NCBI GenBank assembly: GCA_022772735.1
Contig: JALEZD010000008.1
Coordinates: 62,001-126,000, forward strand
Direction: 5' to 3'
DNA: 64,000 nt
From: Erysipelotrichaceae bacterium
GTDB lineage: Bacteria; Bacillota_I; Bacilli_A; Erysipelotrichales; Erysipelotrichaceae
Made by a program: the position numbers and the translations under genes. This document shows positions 26,688 through 35,363 of this stretch, in pieces (positions within the stretch are counted from its first letter, which is position 1; each line of letters opens with the position of its first letter). The notes below the pieces were generated by a model that saw nothing but the letters and a program-made list of their open reading frames with translations, was not told the origin of the DNA and ran no database searches.

Positions 26688-27563
26688 ATGGATATTAAAG
26701 AATTTTTACAAAATATTAGCTTTATCAGTAATGTTAATTTCTTTGTTAAATACAGTGATATTAAATATGGTGAAATGATTGAAAATAATTATATAGAATA
26801 TTCTTATTTAGATGATTATATTCGTGTTGAAGACAATAGTGAAAAGTCAAAATATGTCTTAAACTTAATTAAAAGCAAATTATTTGATGTGGATGTAATT
26901 AAGACAGTAATATTTGAAGAAATTGACGAGGAGTTTGCTGAATATTTATTAAACAATCCTAAATATTTAAATTATGAATATTATTTATACATATTAGAAA
27001 GTAACAACAAGTCTGATGAAATTATTAAAGGTATAAACAGTGTTTTATATGTTTCTTATATTTTAAAATTAGATGAAAATAGAATTCTGATATTGAATAA
27101 ATATGATATTGGAATGGATATTTTAGATTTAATTACAACACAATTAATGATTTTAATAAAAATAGGGTACAGTCAATTTCATAAAAATTTATATAATTTA
27201 AAACTAGCCTATAATGAAGCTAAGATTGCTTTAGAACTAGTAAATGTTTTTTCTAAAGATAATATATATAAATTTAATAACAGCAAGTTAGATTTGATTA
27301 TTAAAGGATTAATTAATGCGAATATTAATGTAGAAAAAATTATTGGATTATTGGATGAAGAAGATATAACTACTATTCAAACTTTTCTAGATGTAAATTT
27401 AAATCTTTCTGAAGCTTCAAGAAAACTTTATTTACATAGAAATACTTTATTGTATAGACTCGATAAAATAAATAAAAAAACAGGATTAGATATTAGAAAC
27501 TTTGATGATGCATTGGTTGTAAGAATATATTTATTATTAAAGTATACAAAAATAAAGAAATAA
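26688..27563 (+). CDS. PucR/CdaR-type regulator with C-terminal HTH
   Basis: A 291-residue protein with a C-terminal PucR-type helix-turn-helix: FLDVNLNLSEASRKLYLHRNTLLYRLDKI lies at about 226-254, followed by LDIRNFDDALVVRIYLLL. Residues 1-220 are not recognised and would hold the sensing part. Related CdaR/PucR proteins control sugar or purine genes. It lies directly before an MsmX-type sugar ABC ATPase, a possible target. The ATG is only 9 bases after the frr terminator and has no ribosome binding site; the next in-frame Met is 25 codons in and would cut the conserved length. Translation may depend on read-through or be weak. Confidence 0.75.
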   Translation: MDIKEFLQNISFISNVNFFVKYSDIKYGEMIENNYIEYSYLDDYIRVEDNSEKSKYVLNLIKSKLFDVDVIKTVIFEEIDEEFAEYLLNNPKYLNYEYYLYILESNNKSDEIIKGINSVLYVSYILKLDENRILILNKYDIGMDILDLITTQLMILIKIGYSQFHKNLYNLKLAYNEAKIALELVNVFSKDNIYKFNNSKLDLIIKGLINANINVEKIIGLLDEEDITTIQTFLDVNLNLSEASRKLYLHRNTLLYRLDKINKKTGLDIRNFDDALVVRIYLLLKYTKIKK

Positions 27564-27594
27564 TATTGTACATATTGTCAATATTATTTTTTTT
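27562..27594 (+). terminator. Weak A/T-rich terminator after the PucR-type gene
   Basis: AATATTG / CAATATT (27562-27568 with 27579-27585), 10-base loop, then a long T run. Weak stem. Confidence 0.45.
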
Positions 27595-27637
27595 ATTATT
27601 ATATTAAAATTATTTTCGTAAAAGGAGTTATGAACAA

Positions 27638-28747
27638 ATGGCAAGTTTATCATTAAAGAATATTAATAAAGTATATTCAAATGGATTTAAAGCAGTAAAA
27701 GATTTTAATTTAGAAATTGCAGATCATGAATTTATAATTTTTGTTGGACCATCAGGATGTGGTAAATCAACAACACTTAGAATGATTGCAGGATTAGAAG
27801 ATATATCTAGCGGTGATTTGTTAATTGATGGAGTAAGAGTTAATGATGTTGAACCAAAAGATAGAGATATAGCGATGGTTTTCCAAAACTATGCATTATA
27901 TCCACATATGACAGTTTTTGAGAACATGGCTTTTGGGTTAAAATTAAGAAAATTACCAAAGGAAGAAATCAAGAAAAAAGTTGAAGAAGCTGCAGAAATT
28001 CTTGATTTAGGTCCGTTATTACAAAGAAAACCAAAACAATTATCTGGTGGACAAAGACAAAGGGTTGCAATGGGTAGAGCTATTGTAAGAAGTCCTAAAG
28101 TATTTTTAATGGATGAACCTTTAAGTAATTTGGATGCAAAATTACGTGTTCAAATGAGAACAGAAATTTCAAAATTACATCAAGGATTAAATGCAACAAT
28201 TATCTATGTAACTCATGACCAAACAGAGGCAATGACTCTAGGGACAAGAATTGTTGTTATGAGTGATGGTGTTATGCAACAAGTTGATACTCCTACAAAT
28301 CTATATGATCATCCAGATAACCTATTTGTTGCTTCATTTATTGGTTCTCCTCAAATGAATTTTATTGTTACTCAATGTATTGAAGAAAATAATGAATTAT
28401 ATTTAGTGTTTGAAGGACATAAAATCTTATTACCAGAAAATAAAGCTAAAGTTTTAAGAGAAAAAGGTTATATTGATAAAAAAGTTATGATGGGTATTAG
28501 ACCAGAATCATTGTACGATCCAGAATTCTGCTTAAAACCATTAACACAAAAAATTAAAGCACATGTAACAGTTTATGAAATGGTTGGTGCTGAAGCATTC
28601 TTGTATTTTGATTTACTAAGCACTACTATGACTGCTAGGGTAGATCCAAAAACTTCTGCAAGAGTTGGAGATGAAATTGAACTTTTAATTGATACAGATA
28701 AAATTCATGTGTTTGACATTGAAAGTGAAAAGAAAATAGTTGATTAA
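27638..28747 (+). CDS. Sugar ABC transporter ATPase (MsmX/UgpC/MalK type)
   Basis: A 369-residue CUT1-family ATPase: Walker [10 protein letters not shown] (about 37-45), Q-loop [13 protein letters not shown], signature [14 protein letters not shown] (about 134-147), Walker [13 protein letters not shown] (about 155-166), H-loop VTHDQTEAM, then the C-terminal regulatory OB domains (about 240-369) typical of MsmX/MalK. No binding protein or permeases accompany it. In Bacillus and streptococci, MsmX-type ATPases serve several sugar importers encoded elsewhere, and a lone gene like this fits that role. Ribosome binding site AAAGGAG. The substrate cannot be told. Confidence 0.9.
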   Translation: MASLSLKNINKVYSNGFKAVKDFNLEIADHEFIIFVGPSGCGKSTTLRMIAGLEDISSGDLLIDGVRVNDVEPKDRDIAMVFQNYALYPHMTVFENMAFGLKLRKLPKEEIKKKVEEAAEILDLGPLLQRKPKQLSGGQRQRVAMGRAIVRSPKVFLMDEPLSNLDAKLRVQMRTEISKLHQGLNATIIYVTHDQTEAMTLGTRIVVMSDGVMQQVDTPTNLYDHPDNLFVASFIGSPQMNFIVTQCIEENNELYLVFEGHKILLPENKAKVLREKGYIDKKVMMGIRPESLYDPEFCLKPLTQKIKAHVTVYEMVGAEAFLYFDLLSTTMTARVDPKTSARVGDEIELLIDTDKIHVFDIESEKKIVD

Positions 28748-28770
28748 ACCTAGGTATCCTAGGTTTTTTT
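28746..28770 (+). terminator. Intrinsic terminator after the MsmX-type gene
   Basis: 9-bp stem AAACCTAGG / CCTAGGTTT (28746-28754 with 28758-28766), TAT loop, T run; overlaps the stop codon. Confidence 0.88.
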
Positions 28771-28777
28771 ATGTAAC

Positions 28778-28795
28778 AATAACTATATAGTTATT
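28778..28795. promoter_or_regulatory. Perfect 18-bp palindrome in the uppS -35 region
   Basis: AATAACTATATAGTTATT reads the same on both strands. It lies 10 bases before the -10 box of uppS and covers its -35 position, as an operator would. Not recognised as a known site; it could also be chance in A/T-rich DNA. Confidence 0.35.
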
Positions 28796-28801
28796 TTATT
28801 A

Positions 28802-28810
28802 TGATATAAT
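28802..28810 (+). promoter_or_regulatory. Extended -10 promoter of the uppS operon
   Basis: TGATATAAT extended -10 with no recognisable -35. About 16 nt of leader with TGAGG before ATG 28833. Confidence 0.6.
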
Positions 28811-28832
28811 CATATAGAAATGAGGTTTTTTT

Positions 28833-29528
28833 ATGAGTGAATGTAAACATGTTGCAATAATTATGGATGGTAATGGAAGATGGGCAAAATCTAAGGGTTA
28901 TCCAAGAACACAGGGACATCTTGTGGGTACAGATAATGTTAGAAATATTGCGATTGCAGCAAATGATGCAGGAATAAAAGCATTAACTGTTTATGCGTTT
29001 AGCACTGAAAATTGGAAAAGATCTAAAGAAGAGGTTGATTATTTAATGAAATTACCTTTTGTGTTTTTTAAAAAATTTATTGACGAGCTCATGGAAAAAA
29101 ATATTAAAATAACTATGATAGGTGAAATGAGTGAAATTCCTAAAGATACTGCAAAAGTATTACAGAAAGCTATAGATCAAACTTCATCAAATACAGGTAT
29201 GGTCCTTAATTTTGCGATGAATTATGGTTCAAGAAATGAAATTGTACGCGCAGTAAATAATATTTTAAATGATGTAAAAAGTGGAAAAGAAATAAATGTT
29301 ACTGAAGAAAATTTTAATGATTATTTATATACTAATAATTTACCAGAAGTTGATTTAGTGATTAGAACAAGTGGTGAACAAAGAATTTCAAATTTTCTTT
29401 TATGGCAAATTGCATATAGTGAACTTATTTTTACTGATGTTCCATGGCCTGAATTTACTCCTGATAAGTTTTTGGAATGTTTAGATAATTTTAAAAATAG
29501 AGATAGAAGATTTGGGGGAATAAAGTAA
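28833..29528 (+). CDS. uppS: Undecaprenyl diphosphate synthase (isoprenyl transferase)
   Basis: A 231-residue cis-prenyltransferase that makes the C55 lipid carrier for wall synthesis. Marks: IIMDGNGRWAKSKG (about 9-22, Asp binding Mg-pyrophosphate), GHLVGTDNV, YAFSTENWKRS (about 64-74), and the C-terminal RTSGEQRISNFLLWQ (about 182-196). Normal to slightly short length. Its stop shares a base with the cdsA start. It heads a dense operon of isoprenoid, phospholipid and envelope genes. Confidence 0.97.
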   Translation: MSECKHVAIIMDGNGRWAKSKGYPRTQGHLVGTDNVRNIAIAANDAGIKALTVYAFSTENWKRSKEEVDYLMKLPFVFFKKFIDELMEKNIKITMIGEMSEIPKDTAKVLQKAIDQTSSNTGMVLNFAMNYGSRNEIVRAVNNILNDVKSGKEINVTEENFNDYLYTNNLPEVDLVIRTSGEQRISNFLLWQIAYSELIFTDVPWPEFTPDKFLECLDNFKNRDRRFGGIK

Positions 29529-30295
29529 TGTTTCAAAGAATTACGACTGCAATATTAATAATTTCATTAGTGATTCCTCCTTTAATATTTGGAGGAATAT
29601 TGCTTAGAATATTAATTTTTGCGATATGTGCAATTTCATCATATGAAATTGTTTCTTTAAGAAACAAAGAAGGAGATTGGCCATTAATAATTTTTACATT
29701 TATTTCTACAATAGTAATGTACAATGTTGACATTGTATATTATGTTCCATTTTTAATTTTCTATATGGTTATTTTATTTTTAATAATAATTATTGACGAT
29801 AAATATAATGTTAATGATATTTGTTTTATTTTAGTTGTTTCATTAATCTTAACAATTGCATGTAAAGGTGTTGTATACATATATGATTTAGGTGCAGAGA
29901 ATATGCTTTATTTGATTTTAGCTTGTTATGTAACAGATACAATGGCATATTTTACTGGTTATAAGTTTGGTAAGCATAAAATGATACCTAGAATTTCTCC
30001 AAAGAAAACTTGGGAAGGTGCAGTTGGAGGATATGTTTTTGGCTTTTCAGTATCACTTATTTTTGGATTGATTTTTACAAGCTTAAAATGGGAAATTATA
30101 CTTGTTTCATCTTTTATTCTGCCTATAATATCACAAATTGGTGATTTATCATTTAGTGCCATAAAAAGAAATTATAATGTTAAAGATTTTGGATCTATAT
30201 TTCCTGGTCATGGTGGTGTTTTAGACAGAATAGATAGCTTGTTGTTTTGCATTATTTGTTTTTATGGCTTAATAATAATTTATTGTGGAGTGTAA
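29528..30295 (+). CDS. cdsA: Phosphatidate cytidylyltransferase
   Basis: A 255-residue membrane enzyme that makes CDP-diacylglycerol, precursor of phosphatidylglycerol. Seven to eight hydrophobic segments; the CDS signature is complete near the C-terminus (S-A-I-K-R-N-Y-N-V-K-D-F through PGHGGVLDRIDS, about 215-238). Start overlaps the uppS stop by one base, and dxr follows after 12 bases. Conserved neighbour set uppS-cdsA-dxr-rseP. Confidence 0.97.
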   Translation: MFQRITTAILIISLVIPPLIFGGILLRILIFAICAISSYEIVSLRNKEGDWPLIIFTFISTIVMYNVDIVYYVPFLIFYMVILFLIIIIDDKYNVNDICFILVVSLILTIACKGVVYIYDLGAENMLYLILACYVTDTMAYFTGYKFGKHKMIPRISPKKTWEGAVGGYVFGFSVSLIFGLIFTSLKWEIILVSSFILPIISQIGDLSFSAIKRNYNVKDFGSIFPGHGGVLDRIDSLLFCIICFYGLIIIYCGV

Positions 30296-30307
30296 AAGAG
30301 GAATAAA

Positions 30308-31459
30308 ATGAAAAAGATAGTTTTATTAGGTGCATCTGGTTCAATTGGTTTACAAACTATTGATGTAGTTAAAAGTAATTTAGATTTATTTGAAATTGTT
30401 GGTATAAGTATTGGGAATAATATTGAAATTTTAGAGAAAATATTATTAGAAATTAATGTTAAAAATGTTTGTGTTAAAAACGAAAAGGATTTTTTGATTT
30501 TAAAAGAAAAATATAAATATATTAATTTTTATTATGGTGATGAAGGACTAATTCATTTAGTAAATTTAAGTGATTATGATTTACTTGTTAATGCACTTGT
30601 AGGATTTGTTGGTTTTAAACCCACACTTACTGCGATTGAAAATAAAAAGGATATTGCACTTGCCAACAAAGAAACATTAGTTGTTGCAGGGGAATTGGTA
30701 AATAAAGCTTTAGAGAAAAATAATGTAAAACTATTTCCTATTGATAGTGAGCATTCTGCAATTTTACAATGTTTACAAGGTAATAAATTTAAAGAAGTAA
30801 AAAAGATGATAATAACTGCATCAGGTGGTTCATTTAGAAATTTAAGTAGAAATGATTTAAAAAGTGTGAGTATTGATGATGCATTAAATCATCCTAACTG
30901 GAAAATGGGTGCAAAAATTACAATTGATAGTGCTACAATGATGAACAAAGGTTTTGAAGTAATAGAAGCTCATTGGTTATTTAATATTGATTATGATAAA
31001 ATTGATGTTGTTTTACACGATGAGAGCATTATTCACTCGATGGTAGAATATATAGATGGTGCAATTATTGCACAGATTGGTGATGCAGATATGCGTGTTC
31101 CAATTCAATATGCACTTTCTTATCCAAATAGATTAAAAAGAAATAGTAATTTTTCTATTACAGATTTTAAAGCATTACATTTTAAAGAAATGGATTATGA
31201 TAGATTTCCACTTCTTAAATTGGCTTTTGATGTTGGGAAAAAGAAAGGTAATTTACCATGTGTTTTAAATGCAGCAAATGAAGTTGCGAATAATGCATTT
31301 AGAGAGGGTAAAATTACATTTTTAGATATTGAAAAGATTGTTTTTAAATGTGTAGAAGAATTTGAGTTTATTGAAAATATTGATTTAGATATTCTAATTG
31401 ATACTGATTACAGAGCACGTAAAATGGCTATTTCAATAATTGAAGGAGAAATTAAATGA
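30308..31459 (+). CDS. dxr: 1-deoxy-D-xylulose 5-phosphate reductoisomerase
   Basis: A 383-residue enzyme of the MEP isoprenoid pathway (DXP to MEP with NADPH). N-terminal NADPH site LLGASGSIGLQTIDV (about 5-19), LANKETLVVAG (about 117-127), metal/substrate site PIDSEHSAIL (about 142-151), SGGSFR, HPNWKMGAKITIDSATMMNKG (around 194-214). Normal length. So the organism makes isoprenoids by the MEP route, feeding UppS in the same operon. Overlaps rseP by 4 nt. Confidence 0.98.
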   Translation: MKKIVLLGASGSIGLQTIDVVKSNLDLFEIVGISIGNNIEILEKILLEINVKNVCVKNEKDFLILKEKYKYINFYYGDEGLIHLVNLSDYDLLVNALVGFVGFKPTLTAIENKKDIALANKETLVVAGELVNKALEKNNVKLFPIDSEHSAILQCLQGNKFKEVKKMIITASGGSFRNLSRNDLKSVSIDDALNHPNWKMGAKITIDSATMMNKGFEVIEAHWLFNIDYDKIDVVLHDESIIHSMVEYIDGAIIAQIGDADMRVPIQYALSYPNRLKRNSNFSITDFKALHFKEMDYDRFPLLKLAFDVGKKKGNLPCVLNAANEVANNAFREGKITFLDIEKIVFKCVEEFEFIENIDLDILIDTDYRARKMAISIIEGEIK

Positions 31460-32499
31460 CAGTAATATATTTTTTACTATTGTTATCTTTTATTGTTTTA
31501 GTTCATGAACTAGGACATTTAATTACTGCAAAGATATTTAAAGTGTATTGTTATGAATTTTCTATAGGTATGGGTTTTAAATTGTTTAGTATTAAATGTA
31601 AAGAAACAATTTATAGTATTAGAGCGCTTCCTATTGGTGGATTTGTAGCAATGGCAGGTGAAGATGAAAATGATAGAGATATAGTTGTTCCATTTGAAAG
31701 AACAATAAAAGGTATTGCAAAATGGAAACAAATAATTATTATGTTGGCAGGTATTTTTATGAATTTTGTACTTGCATGGATAATTATTAGCGGATTGTTT
31801 ATGTATAATGGCACTTATGTTTCAAGTCCAAAACCAATTGTAGAAAGTGTTGTTGAAAATTCACCAGCACAAGAAGCTGGTTTATTGGCAAATGATTATA
31901 TTAAAAAAATCAAATTGAGTGATGGTATGGTTATTACACCAAAGAGTTTTAGTGAAATTTTACCTTTTATACAAGATGATAAAGAGGTTATTTATACAAT
32001 AGTAAGAGGAAATGAAACACTTGAAATTCCTATTACACCTAAGTTTGATACAGAGAAACAAATATATTTTATTGGTATAAAAGGTGTAAAAGGTACTGCT
32101 GAAAAAATAAATATATTTAATGCACCTTATTATTCAGCAAAGTTTATCATAGATATGACAAAAACAATGTTTATAACTCTTGTTAGATTATTTAAAGGTA
32201 TTGGTTTAAATAATATATCAGGTCCAATAGGTGTGTATTCACAAACTGCCAAACAAATATCATTAGGTTTTTACAATATGTTAATGCTTATGGCTATGTT
32301 ATCTTTAAATATTGGCATTTTTAATTTATTGCCATTGCCAGTTTTAGATGGTGGAAGAGCATTAATAACATTTGGTGAAATGATTACAGGTAAAACATTA
32401 AATAGAAAGGTAGAAATGGCTATAATGATGGTCGGATGGATATTGATTTTAGGATTAATGATTTTTTCTACTTGGCAAGATATAGCTAAATTAATTTAG
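31456..32499 (+). CDS. rseP: Site-2 protease RseP/RasP
   Basis: A 347-residue intramembrane zinc metalloprotease (M50). First membrane segment carries HELGH (about 17-21); the second motif LLPLPVLDGGRA (about 292-303) supplies the Asp ligand; one PDZ domain lies at about 120-200 (SPAQEAGLLANDYI). About four membrane segments. It probably cleaves anti-sigma factors and leftover signal peptides. Somewhat shorter than Bacillus RasP (about 420). Overlaps dxr (ATGA), with the next gene starting directly after its stop. Confidence 0.96.
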   Translation: MTVIYFLLLLSFIVLVHELGHLITAKIFKVYCYEFSIGMGFKLFSIKCKETIYSIRALPIGGFVAMAGEDENDRDIVVPFERTIKGIAKWKQIIIMLAGIFMNFVLAWIIISGLFMYNGTYVSSPKPIVESVVENSPAQEAGLLANDYIKKIKLSDGMVITPKSFSEILPFIQDDKEVIYTIVRGNETLEIPITPKFDTEKQIYFIGIKGVKGTAEKINIFNAPYYSAKFIIDMTKTMFITLVRLFKGIGLNNISGPIGVYSQTAKQISLGFYNMLMLMAMLSLNIGIFNLLPLPVLDGGRALITFGEMITGKTLNRKVEMAIMMVGWILILGLMIFSTWQDIAKLI

Positions 32500-33339
32500 A
32501 TGATTATGAAGAATATAAAATTATTTTTAATTGGAATAGTAATGGGAATTGCAAATGTAATTCCAGGTGTGAGTGGGGGAACAATTGCAATAATATTTAA
32601 TATTTATGATGAATTAATGGAGTGTATTACAATAAATATTAAAACTATATTTAAACATTTAAATTTTTTAATTCCACTCGGAATTGGGATGATTTGTGGA
32701 ATTATTGGATTGAGTAAATTAATGGAAATTTTATTTGATAATTTTCCAACACAAACTTATTTTGCGTTTGTAGGTATAATAATAGGTAGTTTACCATTAA
32801 TGTTTTCTAAGGTAAAAGCTAATGGAAAGATTGATTTAAAATCAATTATTTCATTTTTAATAATGTTTTCAATAATGATTTTAACAACTTATACAAAAAC
32901 AGATAAAGAAGCTGGAGAAGTTTTATTTACTACTTTAAATTTCAATTCATTTTTGATTTTATTTTTTTCAATGGCATTAGCTTCGGCAACAATGATTATT
33001 CCTGGAGTAAGTGGTTCAATGCTTTTAATAGTTTTGGGTATGTATAAAACTATTATGTTTGAAGTAATAAATAATAGAAATATACCTTTATTAATTCCAT
33101 CTGCCTTAGGAGGAATAGTTGGTATTCTTTTAGGAGCAAAACTTATTAGAGTTTTATTAGAAAAATTTCCGAAAATAACATATATGGGAATTATTGGTCT
33201 ACTTATTGGTTCTGCATATCAACTTGTTTATCAAAGTGGAATAAATTTTGATTTTAATTTATTTATTTCGATATTAATAATGTGTTTAATGGCTGTTATA
33301 ATATATTTGTTTAGTTTAAGTGAAATAAAAGGAGAGTAA
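32500..33339 (+). CDS. DUF368 membrane protein, candidate undecaprenyl-phosphate translocase (PopT-like)
   Basis: A 279-residue polytopic membrane protein with the DUF368 pattern: IANVIPGVSGGTIAIIF (about 17-33) and its internal repeat MIIPGVSGSMLLIVLGMY (about 165-182), inverted-repeat-like halves. DUF368 (PopT) proteins were recently identified as flippases that return undecaprenyl phosphate across the membrane; I rely on that published family work. The setting supports this: uppS, which makes the lipid, is the first gene of the same operon. The start is ATG 32500, directly after the rseP stop; ATG 32506 is also possible and neither has a strong ribosome binding site. Confidence 0.82.
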   Translation: MIMKNIKLFLIGIVMGIANVIPGVSGGTIAIIFNIYDELMECITINIKTIFKHLNFLIPLGIGMICGIIGLSKLMEILFDNFPTQTYFAFVGIIIGSLPLMFSKVKANGKIDLKSIISFLIMFSIMILTTYTKTDKEAGEVLFTTLNFNSFLILFFSMALASATMIIPGVSGSMLLIVLGMYKTIMFEVINNRNIPLLIPSALGGIVGILLGAKLIRVLLEKFPKITYMGIIGLLIGSAYQLVYQSGINFDFNLFISILIMCLMAVIIYLFSLSEIKGE

Positions 33340-33343
33340 AAAT

Positions 33344-34345
33344 ATGGCAATATTAGTAACTGGTGGAACAGGATTTATTGGTAGTCATACCGTTGTTGAG
33401 CTTATAAAGGAAAATTTTGAAGTTGTTATTTTAGATAATTTATACAATTCAAATATTGAAGTTTTAGATAAAATTGAAACAATTACAAATATTCGACCAA
33501 AATTTTATAAAGCAGATATTTTAGATAAAGAAGCTTTGAGAAAAATTTTCTCTGAAAATAAAATTGAAGCAGTTATTCATTATGCTGGTTACAAAGCTGT
33601 AGGTGAGTCAGTAGAAAAACCAATTTTATATTATGAAAATAATGTTACAGGAAGTTTAAATTTATATGAAGTAATGAGTGAGTTTAATGTTAAAACATTA
33701 GTATTTAGCTCAAGTGCAACAGTTTATGGTGATCCTGCAAAATTACCGATTAAGGAAGATTTTCCACTTAGTACAACAAATCCTTATGGAACTACAAAAT
33801 TATTTAATGAAAGAATTTTAGAAGATATTTATGTTTCTGATAATAATTGGAGCATTATGATTTTAAGATATTTTAATCCTATTGGAGCTCATAAAAGTGG
33901 TTTGATTGGAGAGACACCCAATGGTATTCCTAATAACTTAGTTCCTTATATTGCACAAGTTGCAACAGGAGAAAGAGAATTTTTAAGAGTTTGGGGTAAT
34001 GATTTTAATACTGTTGATGGTACAGGTGTAAGAGACTATATTCATGTTGTTGATTTGGCACTTGGACATATAAAAGCAATACAATATGCACTTAGCCATA
34101 AAGGTGTTGAAAAGGTTAACTTAGGAACAGGAAATGGATATTCTGTTTTACAGGTTAGAGAAGCATTTGAAAAAGCATGTGGTAAAAAAATACCTTATAA
34201 AATTATGGATAGAAGACCAGGAGACATTGCTGAATGTTATGCAGATACAACAAAGGCATACGAGCTATTAGGTTGGAAGGCTAAATTTGGAATTGATGAA
34301 ATGTGCCAAGACGGATGGAATTTTTCAAAAAATATAATTAAATAA
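33344..34345 (+). CDS. galE: UDP-glucose 4-epimerase
   Basis: A 333-residue extended short-chain dehydrogenase: NAD site ILVTGGTGFIGSHT (about 3-16), VIHYAGYKAVGES (about 76-88), Ser/Thr of the active site in FSSSATVYGDP (about 121-131), catalytic Y-x-x-x-K in NPYGTTKLFNE (about 145-155). It interconverts UDP-glucose and UDP-galactose, feeding wall or surface polysaccharides. Ribosome binding site AAAGGAGA, 4 bases after the DUF368 stop, so it is the last gene of the uppS operon. Followed by a strong terminator. Confidence 0.96.
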   Translation: MAILVTGGTGFIGSHTVVELIKENFEVVILDNLYNSNIEVLDKIETITNIRPKFYKADILDKEALRKIFSENKIEAVIHYAGYKAVGESVEKPILYYENNVTGSLNLYEVMSEFNVKTLVFSSSATVYGDPAKLPIKEDFPLSTTNPYGTTKLFNERILEDIYVSDNNWSIMILRYFNPIGAHKSGLIGETPNGIPNNLVPYIAQVATGEREFLRVWGNDFNTVDGTGVRDYIHVVDLALGHIKAIQYALSHKGVEKVNLGTGNGYSVLQVREAFEKACGKKIPYKIMDRRPGDIAECYADTTKAYELLGWKAKFGIDEMCQDGWNFSKNIIK

Positions 34346-34390
34346 AAAGTCTAAAAGATTTTCTGTTTTGAAAATCTTAAGACTTTTTTT
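34344..34390 (+). terminator. Strong terminator ending the uppS-galE operon
   Basis: Two stacked stems: AAAAAGTCT / AGACTTTTT (34344-34352 with 34380-34388) and AAGATTTTC / GAAAATCTT (34355-34363 with 34370-34378), then T run. Confidence 0.92.
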
Positions 34391-34402
34391 GTTTAAAAAA
34401 TG

Positions 34403-34430
34403 TTGATTATAATTGTATTAGTGATATAAT
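34403..34430 (+). promoter_or_regulatory. Promoter of the macA-macB-type operon
   Basis: TTGATT (34403-34408), 16-base spacer, TATAAT (34425-34430) preceded by TGa: an extended -10 with a usable -35. Confidence 0.72.
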
Positions 34431-34454
34431 ACAGTAATGTATAGTGAGGTAATT

Positions 34455-35363
34455 ATGAAGAAATTTATTAAAATTATTATTGTAATTGTAGTATTAGTTT
34501 TATGTTATATAGGGTATTCAATATTTTTTACCCAAAAAGAAAACGTGCAAACAAAACAAGAGGGCGAACAATCTAGTGTTGGATTATCAATTTCTGGTGG
34601 TGGACAAGAAGCTGAAAGTGAAGTTGTTGAAACAAATGAAGGAGTTGTTTATACAGGTAAAGTTATTCCAGTTGAAACTAGATATTACACAAAAGATTCT
34701 ACAAAAGAATTTAAAGGTGTGTATGTGAATGCTGGAGATTTAATTGAAAAAGGAAAAGTTTTATTTGATTATTACCCTGATTATTCAGCAGATGCTCAAA
34801 TAGAAGTTTTAAATAAAGGTTTTTCAAGATTACAACAAGAGTTAAATGATTACTATTCAAGAATTGAAGAGTATAAATCTTGGCTTGCAGGTTCTAGTGA
34901 TAATGCATATAACGAATATTTAAGAAATGAAATAAAAAATACTGAAGAATTAATTGCAAAAAATAAAGTTGAATGGATTAAGGCAGAAGAATCAATAAGA
35001 AAACTAAGAGATGGTAAAGATGATTATTTTGTAAAATCAGAAATTAGCGGTTTAGTTTATGCGGTTAACAAAGATAACACTTTAACACCTAGCAACAATA
35101 TTTCTTCATTTGTAACAGTTTATTCACTTGAAAAGAAAGTAAGAATTAGCGTTAGCGAATATGAATATAAAACATTACAAGAAGGTGAAAAAGTTAAAGT
35201 CAAAATTGAAGGTTTAAACAAAGAATATGAAGGTACAATTATAAAAATCGATTCTTTACCAAATAATTTAGAAAGCAGTGATACATCTTATTATAATGTT
35301 GATGTTTCAATAGAAGATGAAGTTCCTTATGGATATACTGCAGTTGTTACGGTGAAAAAATAA
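34455..35363 (+). CDS. MacA/HlyD-like adaptor of an ABC exporter
   Basis: A 302-residue membrane-anchored adaptor: one N-terminal membrane helix (about 2-22), then a barrel-sandwich half VVYTGKVIPVETRYY, a coiled-coil hairpin (about 115-185, Glu/Lys rich), the second half-motif EISGLVYAVNKDNTLTP, and beta-barrel strands to VTVKK at the end. Gram-positive adaptors of this kind work with MacB-type exporters, encoded next with a one-base overlap. An upstream ATG at 34437 falls at the predicted transcription start; GTGAGG at 34444-34449 supports ATG 34455. Likely cargo is a peptide or drug; not known. Confidence 0.85.
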   Translation: MKKFIKIIIVIVVLVLCYIGYSIFFTQKENVQTKQEGEQSSVGLSISGGGQEAESEVVETNEGVVYTGKVIPVETRYYTKDSTKEFKGVYVNAGDLIEKGKVLFDYYPDYSADAQIEVLNKGFSRLQQELNDYYSRIEEYKSWLAGSSDNAYNEYLRNEIKNTEELIAKNKVEWIKAEESIRKLRDGKDDYFVKSEISGLVYAVNKDNTLTPSNNISSFVTVYSLEKKVRISVSEYEYKTLQEGEKVKVKIEGLNKEYEGTIIKIDSLPNNLESSDTSYYNVDVSIEDEVPYGYTAVVTVKK

